Assembly: GCF_000016505.1 (NCBI RefSeq) | Contig: NC_009706.1 | Location: 3,534,001-3,598,000 of the forward strand | Length of the DNA: 64,000 nt | Source of the DNA: Clostridium kluyveri DSM 555 | Lineage (GTDB): Bacteria; Bacillota; Clostridia; Clostridiales; Clostridiaceae | Reading direction: 5' to 3' | Position numbers and translations under genes: made by a program | The notes under the pieces: model-generated | Database searches by the model: none | Told to the model about the DNA's origin: nothing | Seen by the model: the letters and a program-made list of their open reading frames with translations, nothing else | Shown: piece after piece, positions 53,282 to 62,148 of the stretch | Layout of the letters: the number at the start of each line of letters is the position of its first letter | Numbering within the stretch: the first letter of the stretch is position 1

Positions 53282-55378
53282 TCAAACTTCAACACCTCTA
53301 AAAAATCCTTTTCTAAGGGTCAGGTAAAGAAGCACATCCAAAATCGCCACTACCCCTATTATTATCAATATGAAACTCATCATATAATCCACATAAGGGC
53401 TAAACACAAGTTCCGCATGCATGTATACCGTTCCTAGAATGGCACCTATGATAAGAGGGGTAAAAAAAAGGATTGCTAAATGCGTTGTCAGGTATCTCCT
53501 GCACTCTTTGCTGTTTAGCCCTATTCTTTTTAGCATTACAATCTGTTCTTTTTCTTCATCAATATCGGTGACAATTTTGTAATACAATACAATGCCTGAT
53601 GACAGTAAGAATAAAAATCCTATGAAGCTAAACGCAAAGAACGTAAACCCACCAATACCAAACGCCATATCAAAGCGTTCTTGCTTGTAAATTGGCCGCA
53701 AATTGGTTATGTCGTCCTTTGCACCGAATACTAAGCTGGAGCTTTTCCATAAGTTTTCATCGGCACCATTTATCTTGCGCAGCCCGTCAAGTATGGCATT
53801 AAAAACCTTTTTGCCATCGCCTGATTTTAAATTAAACAAATAGGCGGTTTCTGTCTTGGCTTTAAGCTCTGAATACACCTTGTCGTCAACTACATCTGCC
53901 AAAACACCTGCATACTCGATATTTCCATAGGAATCAATGAAAGGAGCATACATACTTTTTGTTTTTTCTCCGCTATATACTAAATGCTTTGTATTTCCCA
54001 ATTTGCGGACAAAAGTATCCATATCCGTAGAATTTCCACCAAATGCTTCTGCATGGGTTACACCTTCCCGCCAGGGCTCAATTGTGATAACCGTATCAAA
54101 GTCAATGGGTTCTTGTGCTTTTGCACTGGAATTATAGACAAGCAGTAATTCGTCAGGCTTAACATCAATATGTAGCCCCATATGCCTGTTAAACTCGCTT
54201 TCGCTGATGAACATACTATCCTTATAGTTTTCTAAATAATAATTGACAAACCCTTCCTTGGTATTCCTGTAGTTTTGGCAGCTTGCAAATTTCAAAGTGG
54301 AGAAAGTATCTAAAACACCGTCTGCACCCCCCACAAGCTCCTTAATCTCATCTGGGCTTATATTATTTATATTGCCGCTTGTTTCTATCATAAAATCGTA
54401 GGGAACAAATTCCTCAATGGTTTTATTATTATAGGTATAGATTGATATGCCCATACCCATAAAATAGATGGCCACAAAAATTAATAGCGAAACGATATAC
54501 AATGTTACTTTATAGGAAAAAAATCGGTGACTGAGGCTTCCAAAAGTCAAAATGTTTCTGTTATAAAATGCAGGAAATTGCTTACTAAAATATCTCACGA
54601 TATCAATACCAAAAGCTATGACAAAATACAGTGATACTATGACAACTGCGAATGTTAAGAGTGGGATCAGTACAGGACAATTGGTTGTAATGCCCCTTGC
54701 CCACTCACTTCTAGCTAAAAACTCATGTAGAAAAAAGGTGGAAAAAACACATGCAGCGGTGGCAACTGCACCAACAACCGGACGTGACTTGGAAACACCT
54801 TTAGTGCTGGAGGACTTCATCATCTGTACTATAGAGAGTCTGCGAATAAAGATGTTGGTAAAAAGCATGTTAAGAAAGAAGACAAGGATAAAGACACCAA
54901 AGCTCAGCAAAAAGGTTCTGTAGTCGATATAGTAAATATCGTTATAGCTAAACCCGGTGAAGCCTAATATTCTGCCAAGTATCATATAAAACAATTTTGA
55001 CAGCAAAAGCCCGGAAAGCATGCCAAAAACCATAGACCCGGCAACAATGGCAAGGCTCTCTATGTGAATCATTCTAATTAAATCTCTGTCAGTCATGCCT
55101 AAAGTGAGATACAGTGCAAATTCCCGACTTCTTGATTTCACAAAATATATACCTGTGTACGCTACAAAAACGATGGAAAACAAAAGGATGGCATACGCCG
55201 CCGCTTGAATATACGCAGACGCTGCCCGAAAAGAGCCATTCCGGGCTAAAATTTCATTAAACAACAGACTGCCGTACAAAAATAAAACCGCAACAACAAA
55301 GCTGTTTACGAAAAGATAGGAGAGAAAATGTCCAAAATTATATTTTAGGTTTTTGCCCACAATATGCCAAAATGTCAT
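53282..55378 (-). CDS. BceB-type ABC permease (peptide-antibiotic sensing/resistance)
   Basis: 698 residues. FtsX-type permease with about 10 helices and a large external domain between residues ~315 and ~570, the layout of BceB/VraG, which detect and remove cell-wall-targeting peptides such as bacitracin and pass the signal to a BceS kinase. N-terminus FWHIVGKNLKYNFGHFLSYLFVNSFVVAVLFLYG; FtsX motif SREFALYLTLGMTDRDLIRMIHIESLAI. The start overlaps the ATPase stop by four bases. Last gene of the RR-HK-ATPase-permease operon. Confidence 0.92.
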   Translation of the reverse strand: MTFWHIVGKNLKYNFGHFLSYLFVNSFVVAVLFLYGSLLFNEILARNGSFRAASAYIQAAAYAILLFSIVFVAYTGIYFVKSRSREFALYLTLGMTDRDLIRMIHIESLAIVAGSMVFGMLSGLLLSKLFYMILGRILGFTGFSYNDIYYIDYRTFLLSFGVFILVFFLNMLFTNIFIRRLSIVQMMKSSSTKGVSKSRPVVGAVATAACVFSTFFLHEFLARSEWARGITTNCPVLIPLLTFAVVIVSLYFVIAFGIDIVRYFSKQFPAFYNRNILTFGSLSHRFFSYKVTLYIVSLLIFVAIYFMGMGISIYTYNNKTIEEFVPYDFMIETSGNINNISPDEIKELVGGADGVLDTFSTLKFASCQNYRNTKEGFVNYYLENYKDSMFISESEFNRHMGLHIDVKPDELLLVYNSSAKAQEPIDFDTVITIEPWREGVTHAEAFGGNSTDMDTFVRKLGNTKHLVYSGEKTKSMYAPFIDSYGNIEYAGVLADVVDDKVYSELKAKTETAYLFNLKSGDGKKVFNAILDGLRKINGADENLWKSSSLVFGAKDDITNLRPIYKQERFDMAFGIGGFTFFAFSFIGFLFLLSSGIVLYYKIVTDIDEEKEQIVMLKRIGLNSKECRRYLTTHLAILFFTPLIIGAILGTVYMHAELVFSPYVDYMMSFILIIIGVVAILDVLLYLTLRKGFFRGVEV

Positions 55379-56136
55379 TCCTTATCGCCTCCCACTATGC
55401 TCAAGGTCTCCAGTATTTTATCAAAGAAAGCCTTTCTATCACCCGAGCTTTGTATTTGCACGTTGATTTTACCGTCTTTGATAAAGATAATCTTTTGGCA
55501 GTAGGATGCGGCAAAGGCATCGTGGGTAACCATCAATATGGTACAGTGTTTTTGGGTATTCATACGTGTCATCATTTCCATGATATTGGCCGACGATTTC
55601 GAGTCAAGATTACCGGTTGGTTCGTCAGCAAAGCACACCGCCGGATCGGTGGAAAGTGCCCTTGCAGCCGCAGCGCGCTGTTTTTCACCGCCGGAGGCAT
55701 GGTATTGATATTTTTCGGCAAGGTCGCTTATGCCGAAGAAGCTCATCAGTTCATTCACGCGGTCTTCAATTTTTTGCGGCGGTACTTTATCCAAAATAAG
55801 CGGCAAAGCAATATTTTCTTTCAGGGTCAGGCTTTCAAGAAGATTGAAGTCCTGAAAGACATATCCGATTCTTTGCCGGCGAAGCAGCGCCAACTCATCT
55901 TTTTTAAGCCTGTCAATGGGCTTGCCGTCTATAATTACTTTGCCTGATGTTGCAGTATCAATGCCGGACAATATATTGAGAAGCGTTGTTTTTCCGCTGC
56001 CGCTTGGTCCCATAATCCCGATAAACTCGCCCTTAGAAACGGTGAGATTCACATCTTGTAAAGCCTGAACCTCCTTGGCTCCCTTAAATGAGCGATATAC
56101 TTTTGTTAGATTTTCTACCTTGATGATGTCATCCAT
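55375..56136 (-). CDS. BceA-type ABC ATP-binding protein
   Basis: 253 residues from the ATG at 56136 (CAAGGAG upstream; the longer frame starts before it without one). Walker A GPSGSGKTT, Q-loop YVFQDFNLLESLTLKENI, signature HASGGEKQRAAAARALS, Walker B AVCFADEPTGNLDSKSS, H-loop MVTHDAFAAS: the LolD/MacB-like family used with BceB permeases. Confidence 0.95.
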   Translation of the reverse strand: MDDIIKVENLTKVYRSFKGAKEVQALQDVNLTVSKGEFIGIMGPSGSGKTTLLNILSGIDTATSGKVIIDGKPIDRLKKDELALLRRQRIGYVFQDFNLLESLTLKENIALPLILDKVPPQKIEDRVNELMSFFGISDLAEKYQYHASGGEKQRAAAARALSTDPAVCFADEPTGNLDSKSSANIMEMMTRMNTQKHCTILMVTHDAFAASYCQKIIFIKDGKINVQIQSSGDRKAFFDKILETLSIVGGDKE

Positions 56137-56189
56137 AAATTCATCTCCTTGCATTAATGTAATTATAGTATAGTGAAAAAGGCCCATGG

Positions 56190-57200
56190 TTAAAATCGAC
56201 TTAGCTTACAATAACCTTGCAATTTTGAAAGAAAAGATAGTCTAACACTTGTTCCTTCACCTACGGCGGATGTCAGAGTTACCTGAATATCAAGTTGCTT
56301 TGCAATATGTTTAACCATAAAAAGACCTATTCCTGTGGCAGCTTTATGGTTTCGCCCGTTTTTGCCCGTAAAGAACAAATCGAAAACTCTTGGAACATCT
56401 TCAGCTTCGATACCTATGCCCTCATCACGTATTGTAAGTACAGTGTGTTTTTCACCTGGATTTATTTCCATATAAATATTTTTACCTGAAGTACTGTATT
56501 TAATTGCATTTGAAATGATTTGTTCTAATATATAAGCACACCACTTTTTATCAGTATAGACATAGGTAGCTTCACCATAAAGTTTAGGAAACACGCCTGC
56601 ATATATAAAGTCACGCTTCTTTTCATTGATAACCATATTAACCAATCCGTGAAGATCAACACGCTCCGGCACATAATCATTTGAAAACTCATCAAGCCGC
56701 AGAATGTTCAGAGCTTGCTCCAAATTTCTTTTCAGCTTTTCATTTTCCAGTGAAATATCGCCAAGTGCGTCTGAAGATGGATTGGCACAAGCAAGTTCAA
56801 TAACGGCCAAAGAGGATTTCATATTATGGATAAAACTAGAAAACATGGAATTGCGCCCTGCCAACTTATCATTCATGGTGGTGATTTTTCCATTGTAATT
56901 CTTATGTATTTCCTCTATAATCTCAAAAACGTAGGTCTCTTTACAAGTTTCGGGATTGGATTTGTAGCCTTTGCTGTGCTTTGCACTGTCCAAGCTGGTT
57001 AAAAAGCCGTGCATACTCACAGCTTTAACAATCAGATAAACAATTAAAATCGTCAGGCTAATCAAAGTGGGATAGGCTATAACAGTTTGAGTGAAAGTTA
57101 GATTAAAAATCAAAAGCATTATAGCAGTGTTGGCCAGATAGAAAACAATAGCTTTCCTTTCACTATCAATTGTTTTGCACAGAAGTCGGATCAAATACAT
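56190..57200 (-). CDS. BceS-type intramembrane-sensing histidine kinase
   Basis: 336 residues from the ATG at 57200 (AGAGGTG upstream), overlapping the response-regulator gene by 35 bases. Two close membrane helices (KAIVFYLANTAIMLLIFNLTF and LISLTILIVYLIVKAV) with hardly any external loop, the mark of kinases that sense through a Bce transporter. The phospho-His is in SSFIHNMKSSLAVIELA; HATPase_c shows IISNAIKYSTSGKNIYMEI, IRDEGIGIEAEDVPRVFD and TGIGLFMVKHIAKQLD. Confidence 0.92.
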   Translation of the reverse strand: MYLIRLLCKTIDSERKAIVFYLANTAIMLLIFNLTFTQTVIAYPTLISLTILIVYLIVKAVSMHGFLTSLDSAKHSKGYKSNPETCKETYVFEIIEEIHKNYNGKITTMNDKLAGRNSMFSSFIHNMKSSLAVIELACANPSSDALGDISLENEKLKRNLEQALNILRLDEFSNDYVPERVDLHGLVNMVINEKKRDFIYAGVFPKLYGEATYVYTDKKWCAYILEQIISNAIKYSTSGKNIYMEINPGEKHTVLTIRDEGIGIEAEDVPRVFDLFFTGKNGRNHKAATGIGLFMVKHIAKQLDIQVTLTSAVGEGTSVRLSFLSKLQGYCKLSRF

Positions 57201-57852
57201 AGCCAACACCTCTTTTCGTGCTGATACAATTTTGAAGGCCAAGCTCCATGAGCTTCTTTTTCACGCGGGTAATATTTACAGTTAAGGTATTATCATCAAC
57301 AAAGCTCACATCATCCCAAAGCTCTTCCAAAAGCTGTTCACGGCTCACGATTTGCCCTGCATTTTTCATCAAAAGTCGAAGAACACGATATTCATTTTTT
57401 GAAAGCTCCGTCCCTACCTCCTTATACGATATACGCATAGTATCTTCGTTCAAGCAGAGCGTGCCGATAGAAACACCGCCTTTTTGGTACTCTGCCTTCC
57501 TGCGCAACATAGCGTTTATTTTGGCAAGCAATACACCAATGGAAAAAGGTTTTGTAATATAGTCGTCTGCTCCGTTTTCAATGCCTCGTATTTGGTCGCT
57601 GTCCTCACTTCGAGCAGAAATAATTATGACAGGGATTGAATATTGTTTCCTAATCAGTTTTAGGTAGTAGAATCCATCAAACTTAGGTAATGTAACATCT
57701 AAGAGAATGAGCTTGGGTGATACTGCGCTAATTGTTTTATAAAGCGTATCGTAGTCATTTAGTACATGTACTTCAAAACCATAAGCGTTCAGGTATTCCC
57801 GAATATATTTTTGTAAACTTTCGTTATCCTCAATCAGTAGGATAGTACTCAT
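57166..57852 (-). CDS. BceR-type OmpR-family response regulator
   Basis: 228 residues. Receiver: ILLIEDNESLQKYIREYL, phospho-Asp in LILLDVTLPKFDGF, KPF lysine in DDYITKPFSIG. DNA-binding domain: ELSKNEYRVLRLLMKNAGQIVSREQLLEELWDD...DNTLTVNITRVKKKLMELGLQN...RGVGYVF. Its ATG overlaps the TGA of the small HTH gene before it (ATATGAGT), showing an original translational coupling. Controls the Bce operon in response to peptide antibiotics. Confidence 0.95.
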   Translation of the reverse strand: MSTILLIEDNESLQKYIREYLNAYGFEVHVLNDYDTLYKTISAVSPKLILLDVTLPKFDGFYYLKLIRKQYSIPVIIISARSEDSDQIRGIENGADDYITKPFSIGVLLAKINAMLRRKAEYQKGGVSIGTLCLNEDTMRISYKEVGTELSKNEYRVLRLLMKNAGQIVSREQLLEELWDDVSFVDDNTLTVNITRVKKKLMELGLQNCISTKRGVGYVFDPTSVQNN

Positions 57853-58039
57853 ATGCCGTCGCCGTCCTTTGTCTTATTCTTTTTGTAACGTCCATCAACA
57901 GGCTTTTCCGCATCAACCGGAACAATCGGTTGCCTTTTTTAATGGTGCCCTTTATTCGTCTGGCCGCACAACAATATGTTACTATCCCACCAGTAATGGT
58001 CCACTTTTCTCTCGCTTCTTTTACAGTCAAATATTCCAT
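57849..58039 (-). pseudogene. small excisionase-like HTH gene with a one-base frameshift
   Basis: From the ATG at 58039 (GAGGTGAT upstream) it reads MEYLTVKEAREKWTITGGIV ... RRIKGTIKKGN, an excisionase/MerR-like helix-turn-helix. A shift then occurs near CGATTGTTCC; in the other frame the normal family tail VPVDAEKPVDGRYKKNKTKD-GDGI appears and ends exactly at the TGA that overlaps the bceR-like start. One base lost or gained explains it. Such genes often lead transposon-borne Bce modules. Confidence 0.8.
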
Positions 58040-58235
58040 AAATATTATCACCTCGCTAAAATTCTATGTGTATTATATTTGAAAAACTTGAGATATGCAA
58101 ATAAATCAGAATATTAAGGTGCATAGTAATCTTTTATCTGAATTAGTGCTTCTATTTTGATAACAACATTTGGTGTCTGACCTCTCATAAGAGTGTTTCT
58201 AACTTTTTTAAGGGAAAACAAAATGACAGGACCCT

Positions 58236-58640
58236 CTAAGAAATCATCTCTCCTGGCTTATAACCGTCAGGCAATTCTTCTTCACTTAAAAATTTGAAAT
58301 TATCATCACGTAGTATTGGTAAAAACACTTCGTATGGAATCCGTGAAAACTCGCAGGCGTAATTACTGGCTCCGAACCACTTACCCTCCTTGCTGCTCAA
58401 ATTTAAATCTCTGGCAAATTTTGTATGGTTTGAGCAATCATGAACTACTAAATCCCACTTTTCTTCATCGGCTATTTTAATGAATTTCAGAGTTAATTCC
58501 CTACTCCAAATTGGAGATATGTAGCCATGTCTGGAAATATACATGTTTTCTCCATAATAATTGTCTATGTTATTCTCATTTAAATGTAATTCTGCACAAT
58601 TGATAAAATCAACCTTTGTCTCTATGATATGGGTTTTTAG
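58236..58640 (-). pseudogene. C-terminal fragment, possibly of a radical-SAM-type protein
   Basis: The frame is open from 58640 without a start and reads THIIETKVDFINCAELHLNE, NNIDNYYGENMYISRHGYIS, PIWSRELTLKFIKIADEEKW, DLVVHDCSNHTKFARDLNLS, ASNYACEFSRIPYEVFLPIL and PDGYKPGEMIS. An internal ATG at 58544 gives a 102-residue ORF, but homology-like sequence clearly goes on upstream of it. My recollection is that this ending belongs to a clostridial radical-SAM family, but I cannot confirm this. The N-terminal part is missing, so the gene is inactive. Confidence 0.5.
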
Positions 58641-58663
58641 TCATATATTATTGTTAAAGTAAT

Positions 58664-58983
58664 CTATTTTTTAAAGGCACTTTGTAACCTTGCAAAAACA
58701 CCTAAAATTATTACAGCTATGATATCTACGATAGCAATTATAGGCATTGTTATCGCCATAATTAATGAATCTAATTTTAAATAAGCAGCCAAAAATAAAT
58801 AATATTTAAACCAATAACTATGTTATTGGATATAGTTTGCCTTTTTCTGGATAAACTATCATTACGAATAGTAAATTTATTAATTTTATACTTACTATAT
58901 TTATTTACTATTAGCTTTATTAGAATAAATATAATTATAAAATTAATTATAAATAATAAAACTGTAAGCATATTATCACACAC
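58664..58983 (-). pseudogene. small membrane protein split by a T-run frameshift
   Basis: Frame 1 (58983-58777) reads MCDNMLTVLLFIINFIIIFI ... SNNIVIGLNIIYFWLLI. Frame 2 takes over at the TTATTTTTGG run (about 58795) with LAAYLKLDSLIMAITMPIIA, IVDIIAVIILGVFARLQSAF-KK and TAG at 58664. A single-base change in the T-run would restore one protein of about 105 residues with three hydrophobic segments. Family unknown. Confidence 0.55.
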
Positions 58984-59050
58984 TTATTCCAAGTTACACG
59001 TATTTAATGACTCTAATAAATTCTTCAATAGAGTTTGCCATATAATTAAA

Positions 59051-59698
59051 CTAATATTTCTTACTCTTAACTAATACACCATCTGCTGTAATTTTCATTT
59101 CATTAAATGTAGAAGAATCCTCTGCATCAGATAGATGTATCTCACTATAAATCCACCAACTACCTATAAAATCATCAGACATCTCTATTAACTTTACACC
59201 ATTAAATATCAATGTATATAATCCTTCGTCCATAAAGCCTTCACTACACTGGAGGTCAATTTCTAATATATTAACCACAAAATTTTTAGCCGCTAATAAC
59301 TTTGTATCATGAAAATTGTATTGCTTATTTAATTCAATAACATTTTTAAGTAAAAATTTTTCTATAAATTTATAATGTTCTTCATATTGACGGAATGTTT
59401 CTTCCTAGGTATTTTTTACACTTAATTTCCACTTATCTATTTCACTTAAAAGATTACGAGAAGATATTTTGGATGGTATTATACTTTCATCATTGGCAGC
59501 ACTTTTTAGTGAATCTGGTAAATATTCTAGCATTAGTGGTTTATAGTGTATAAAATTTAATTTTTCTACTGCATCATAATCCTTACCTATAGATTTAAAA
59601 TTTTCTTTAGCTCTATTTAAACTTTGTTCATCTTCATGATAAGAAAGGTATCCACTAATTCCTAACATTCTAATTTTATCAACCGTAAAAAACTTCAT
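59051..59698 (-). pseudogene. DUF4085-like protein with an in-frame amber codon
   Basis: From the ATG at 59698 (GAGGGGAT upstream) MKFFTVDKIRMLGISGYLSY ... KWKLSVKNT runs to TAG at 59405-59407. The same frame continues EETFRQYEEHYKFIEKFLLK, NVIELNKQYNFHDTKLLAAK and on to DFIGSWWIYSEIHLSDAEDS, ending at 59051. A CAG-to-TAG change fully explains the break. The start MKFFT and the acidic ending with WWxYxE are like DUF4085 proteins of unknown function; this match is from memory. About 215 codons in all. Confidence 0.6.
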
Positions 59699-59773
59699 CT
59701 GCTTATCCCCTCTCATATATCTAACTTTATGAAGCCGTTAAAAATAATTATACTGACACCTTTTTATACAATA

Positions 59774-60015
59774 TTATAAGATATAAATAAACATTTCCCT
59801 GTATATAATCGCCATCTGTGTATTTATAATATCTCCATATTCTACAACTAACCCCTGTAATTCTTCATCAGCCTTATTTATAAATTTATCCTGTCTCTCC
59901 AGCAATGCCATTTCTAATTTCTGATAGTTATCATCTTTCTTATCCAAACCAAGTGAAATATTACTAAGCCTTTTATCAATAAAAAATCAGTAAACTCTTG
60001 AAATTCTTCCAGCAT
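59774..60015 (-). pseudogene. small hypothetical protein with a T-run frameshift
   Basis: From the ATG at 60015 (GGAGG seven bases upstream) MLEEFQEFTDF is followed by a shift in the run GATTTTTTATTG. The other frame continues FIDKRLSNISLGLDKKDDNY, QKLEMALLERQDKFINKADE and ELQGLVVEYGDIINTQMAII to TAA. One missing T explains it. The product would be a helical protein of about 80 residues of unknown function. Confidence 0.6.
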
Positions 60016-60179
60016 ATCCATACCTCCAATTCTTATGTTTGTGGTATGTTAACTCTTAATTGATATGCTTTCAAGTTATATTTCTAAATGTAAATATGAT
60101 AAACGACACATATGGTATCAATATTTAAAGTTTACGAATTGTCTATAATAAAAACACTTACATACTCAAATTATTAGCA

Positions 60180-60359
60180 TCAATTATCTTCTTTATTTTC
60201 TAACTTGTCTAAAATAACATCTATCTTTTCATTCATTTCTTTATTTTTATTAATAAAATTTTTAAATCCTCGCATTGATTTATATACGACTATTATAATT
60301 GAAAATAATACAATAAAATTAATAATTGTAACAACAATAGTTACATAGTCAATCTCCAT
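60180..60359 (-). CDS. 59-residue single-pass membrane protein
   Basis: MEIDYVTIVVTIINFIVLFS continues IIIVVYKSMRGFKNFINKNK and EMNEKIDVILDKLENKEDN. One N-terminal membrane helix is followed by a charged, probably coiled-coil tail. GGGAG lies six bases before the ATG at 60359. This layout is shared by many small clostridial proteins (phage lysis accessories, YtxH-like); function unknown. Confidence 0.6.
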   Translation of the reverse strand: MEIDYVTIVVTIINFIVLFSIIIVVYKSMRGFKNFINKNKEMNEKIDVILDKLENKEDN

Positions 60360-60400
60360 ATAACTCCCTCTTTTCTGATATTAAATATTGTTATAATAAT

Positions 60401-60522
60401 CCTACTTTTCGCTTCCAGCTCACAGACCCACATAAAGTCTATACTGGCAAGATGAAAGTTAAACGGACAAGCTGTAAAGCCTTTAGATAAGCTAATTTCC
60501 ATTTTGGGAAGCGAAAAATAGG
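60401..60522 (-). ncRNA. candidate structured RNA closed by a 16-bp stem
   Basis: CCTACTTTTCGCTTCC (60401-60416) and GGAAGCGAAAAATAGG (60507-60522) enclose about 90 bases with no ORF. As plus-strand RNA one pair is a C-A mismatch; as minus-strand RNA the same position is a U-G wobble, so the stem is complete only if the minus strand is transcribed. Internal AGCT-type pairings are possible. It could be a small RNA, a leader, or a MITE-like element; no known family recognised. Confidence 0.45.
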
Positions 60523-60725
60523 AATACTATTTCTACAATTCACTCATAGCTAATTCTAGTATATCATGAAATTTGAGGGAATTTAAATCACTCGAAAAAT
60601 TTTTAAACTAATTCCTCTTCTACACAGTATTATAATTGACCCTTATCTCCTTTAATCTTAAAACATCTGTACTTACTATGAAAACTACAATTCCACTACC
60701 TGCATTATCTAAGCTTATTACTGCA

Positions 60726-61022
60726 TTAACTATATCTATATATTTCGGTAAATAAAATATCTTCTTTCATTTTCACAATTACAGGCATTGTCTTAATTGT
60801 TTGAGTCACTACAGATGCTGGTATTTCAGCTAGTAGTGACCATATTTTTAACACTGGTGAGGAGGCTATAAGTCCTGTCCTTTCTTTATGGTAATTGTCA
60901 TCACCATAGCTTTGAAATCTATCTGCGGTCAGTGGAAGTTATGAAACTTTAACATAACTTAAAGACACTGTGTCCCAATGTCTAATATCATTTCCATCTG
61001 CCATGAGGTATTTAATATTTGG
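60726..61022 (-). pseudogene. decayed gene fragment of unknown family
   Basis: The minus-strand frame, open except for one TAA at 60939, reads PNIKYLMADGNDIRHWDTVS and LSYVKVS, stop, LPLTADRFQSYGDDNYHKER, TGLIASSPVLKIWSLLAEIP, ASVVTQTIKTMPVIVKMKED and so on to TAA at 60726. No start codon with a ribosome binding site. The coding-like composition suggests a gene relic. No gene is seen in 60523-60725. Confidence 0.35.
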
Positions 61023-61082
61023 CTATATAGAAGCCTTCCTGAACAATATATGCCTTTCCTTACTCCTGAGTTTGTTCCCGTA

Positions 61083-61565
61083 TTAAGTATCAGCTCAATA
61101 TATAGGTACTGATGAAGGATGGCTTTATATAGCCACTGTCGTGGATTTGTTTAATAAGGAAGTGGATGATGGATTCCACTATGACTAGAAAACTCGTTAT
61201 AGATGCATTTAATGCTGCTGTAGATAAAGAAAATCCGGAGGATGGGCTAATCTTTCATTCAGATAGAGGTGTACAGTATACTTCTCGTATGACTATCAGA
61301 ATTTATTAAGAGAAAAAGGCTTTCTCCAAAGTATGAGTGCCAAAGGCTGTTGTTATGACAATGTTTGTGCTGAGACGTTTTTTGCATCGTTAAAAAAGAT
61401 AAGCTATATGGACGAAGATTTAAAACCAGAGATTAAGCTAGAATGGTTATTGTTAAATATATAGAGCTATTCTATAATGTAAAGAGGTTACATTCAACCT
61501 TGGGATATAATTCACCAAAAGAATATAAAAAGGATTATTACCTTAAATTAAAATTAGCCGCTTAA
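61083..61565 (+). mobile_element. IS3-family transposase (OrfB) relic
   Basis: Read through several frameshifts: [54 protein letters not shown] (second Asp of the DDE triad), [31 protein letters not shown] (catalytic Glu), [20 protein letters not shown] and KEYKKDYYLKLKLAA-stop. This is the rve core and C-terminus of IS150/IS3-type OrfB. The N-terminal half and OrfA are gone. Inactive. Confidence 0.85.
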
Positions 61566-61737
61566 TCAGTCGTATATTGGGTAGGGCGACTATCTGCTAT
61601 AACTTACTAATATCTGAATCAATTACAATATAAGACATAGAAATATTTAATCTTAAAATATTAAGAAAGCGAAAGAAAGTCGTACATTTCATGTGTCTAT
61701 TTTATTCAGAACACTCCAGGAGCACAGCTTGCTTAAC

Positions 61738-61827
61738 TCAAACCTTGAATGAAAGGACAGCCCGCATGAGCTTTGACCGTAAGCAGTCGCGTGCGTCGTT
61801 TTGGGTGTTACCAATCGTTTCAATCAT
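61738..61827 (-). CDS. small ORF, possibly truncated
   Basis: GGAGG lies nine bases before the ATG at 61827. MIETIGNTQNDARDCLRSKL continues MRAVLSFKV and stops. The GC-rich codons match the exporter segment to the right, not the IS3 relic to the left, so its 3' end may have been cut by the junction. Function unknown. Confidence 0.35.
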   Translation of the reverse strand: MIETIGNTQNDARDCLRSKLMRAVLSFKV

Positions 61828-61851
61828 AGGCGCGTTCCTCCAAATAGCGTT

Positions 61852-61932
61852 TTAATAGCTCAAAAGAGCTTGTCCGTCTGTACTGTACGGTGCTGCGCGG
61901 AATTGCCACTGGGTACGAACAGGTTCATTCAT
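61852..61932 (-). CDS. 26-residue ORF with a strong ribosome binding site
   Basis: AAGGAGGTGAATACC precedes the ATG at 61932. MNEPVRTQWQFRAAPYSTDG continues QALLSY and stops at 61852. The frame is open further upstream (to 62040), but the ribosome binding site supports this short start. The next small ORF begins 25 bases later, so the two look like an operon carried by the acquired segment. Confidence 0.4.
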   Translation of the reverse strand: MNEPVRTQWQFRAAPYSTDGQALLSY

Positions 61933-62050
61933 GGTATTCACCTCCTTGATACCGCTGTGTCCGTGTAAGTTGTCATAGATTTTTGTAAACGTAAAGAAAC
62001 GTCGGCTCTGAAAATCAAAGCCACCGTTTCTTTGGCTCATGAAGATATGT

Positions 62051-62092
62051 CTGCTGTACGACGGCTTTTTTTCTTTTGCCGTCGTCCGGCAG
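62051..62092. terminator. large GC-rich hairpin after the FtsX permease
   Basis: CTGCTGTACGACGGC (62051-62065) pairs with GCCGTCGTCCGGCAG (62078-62092), one central mismatch, around a T-rich loop. It lies 57 bases beyond the permease stop; no U-run follows on the minus strand. Confidence 0.6.
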
Positions 62093-62148
62093 ATAGTAGA
62101 GTATTCAGTCTGGTTTAATCTTTTTTTCTGTTCTCATAAATAGCACCC

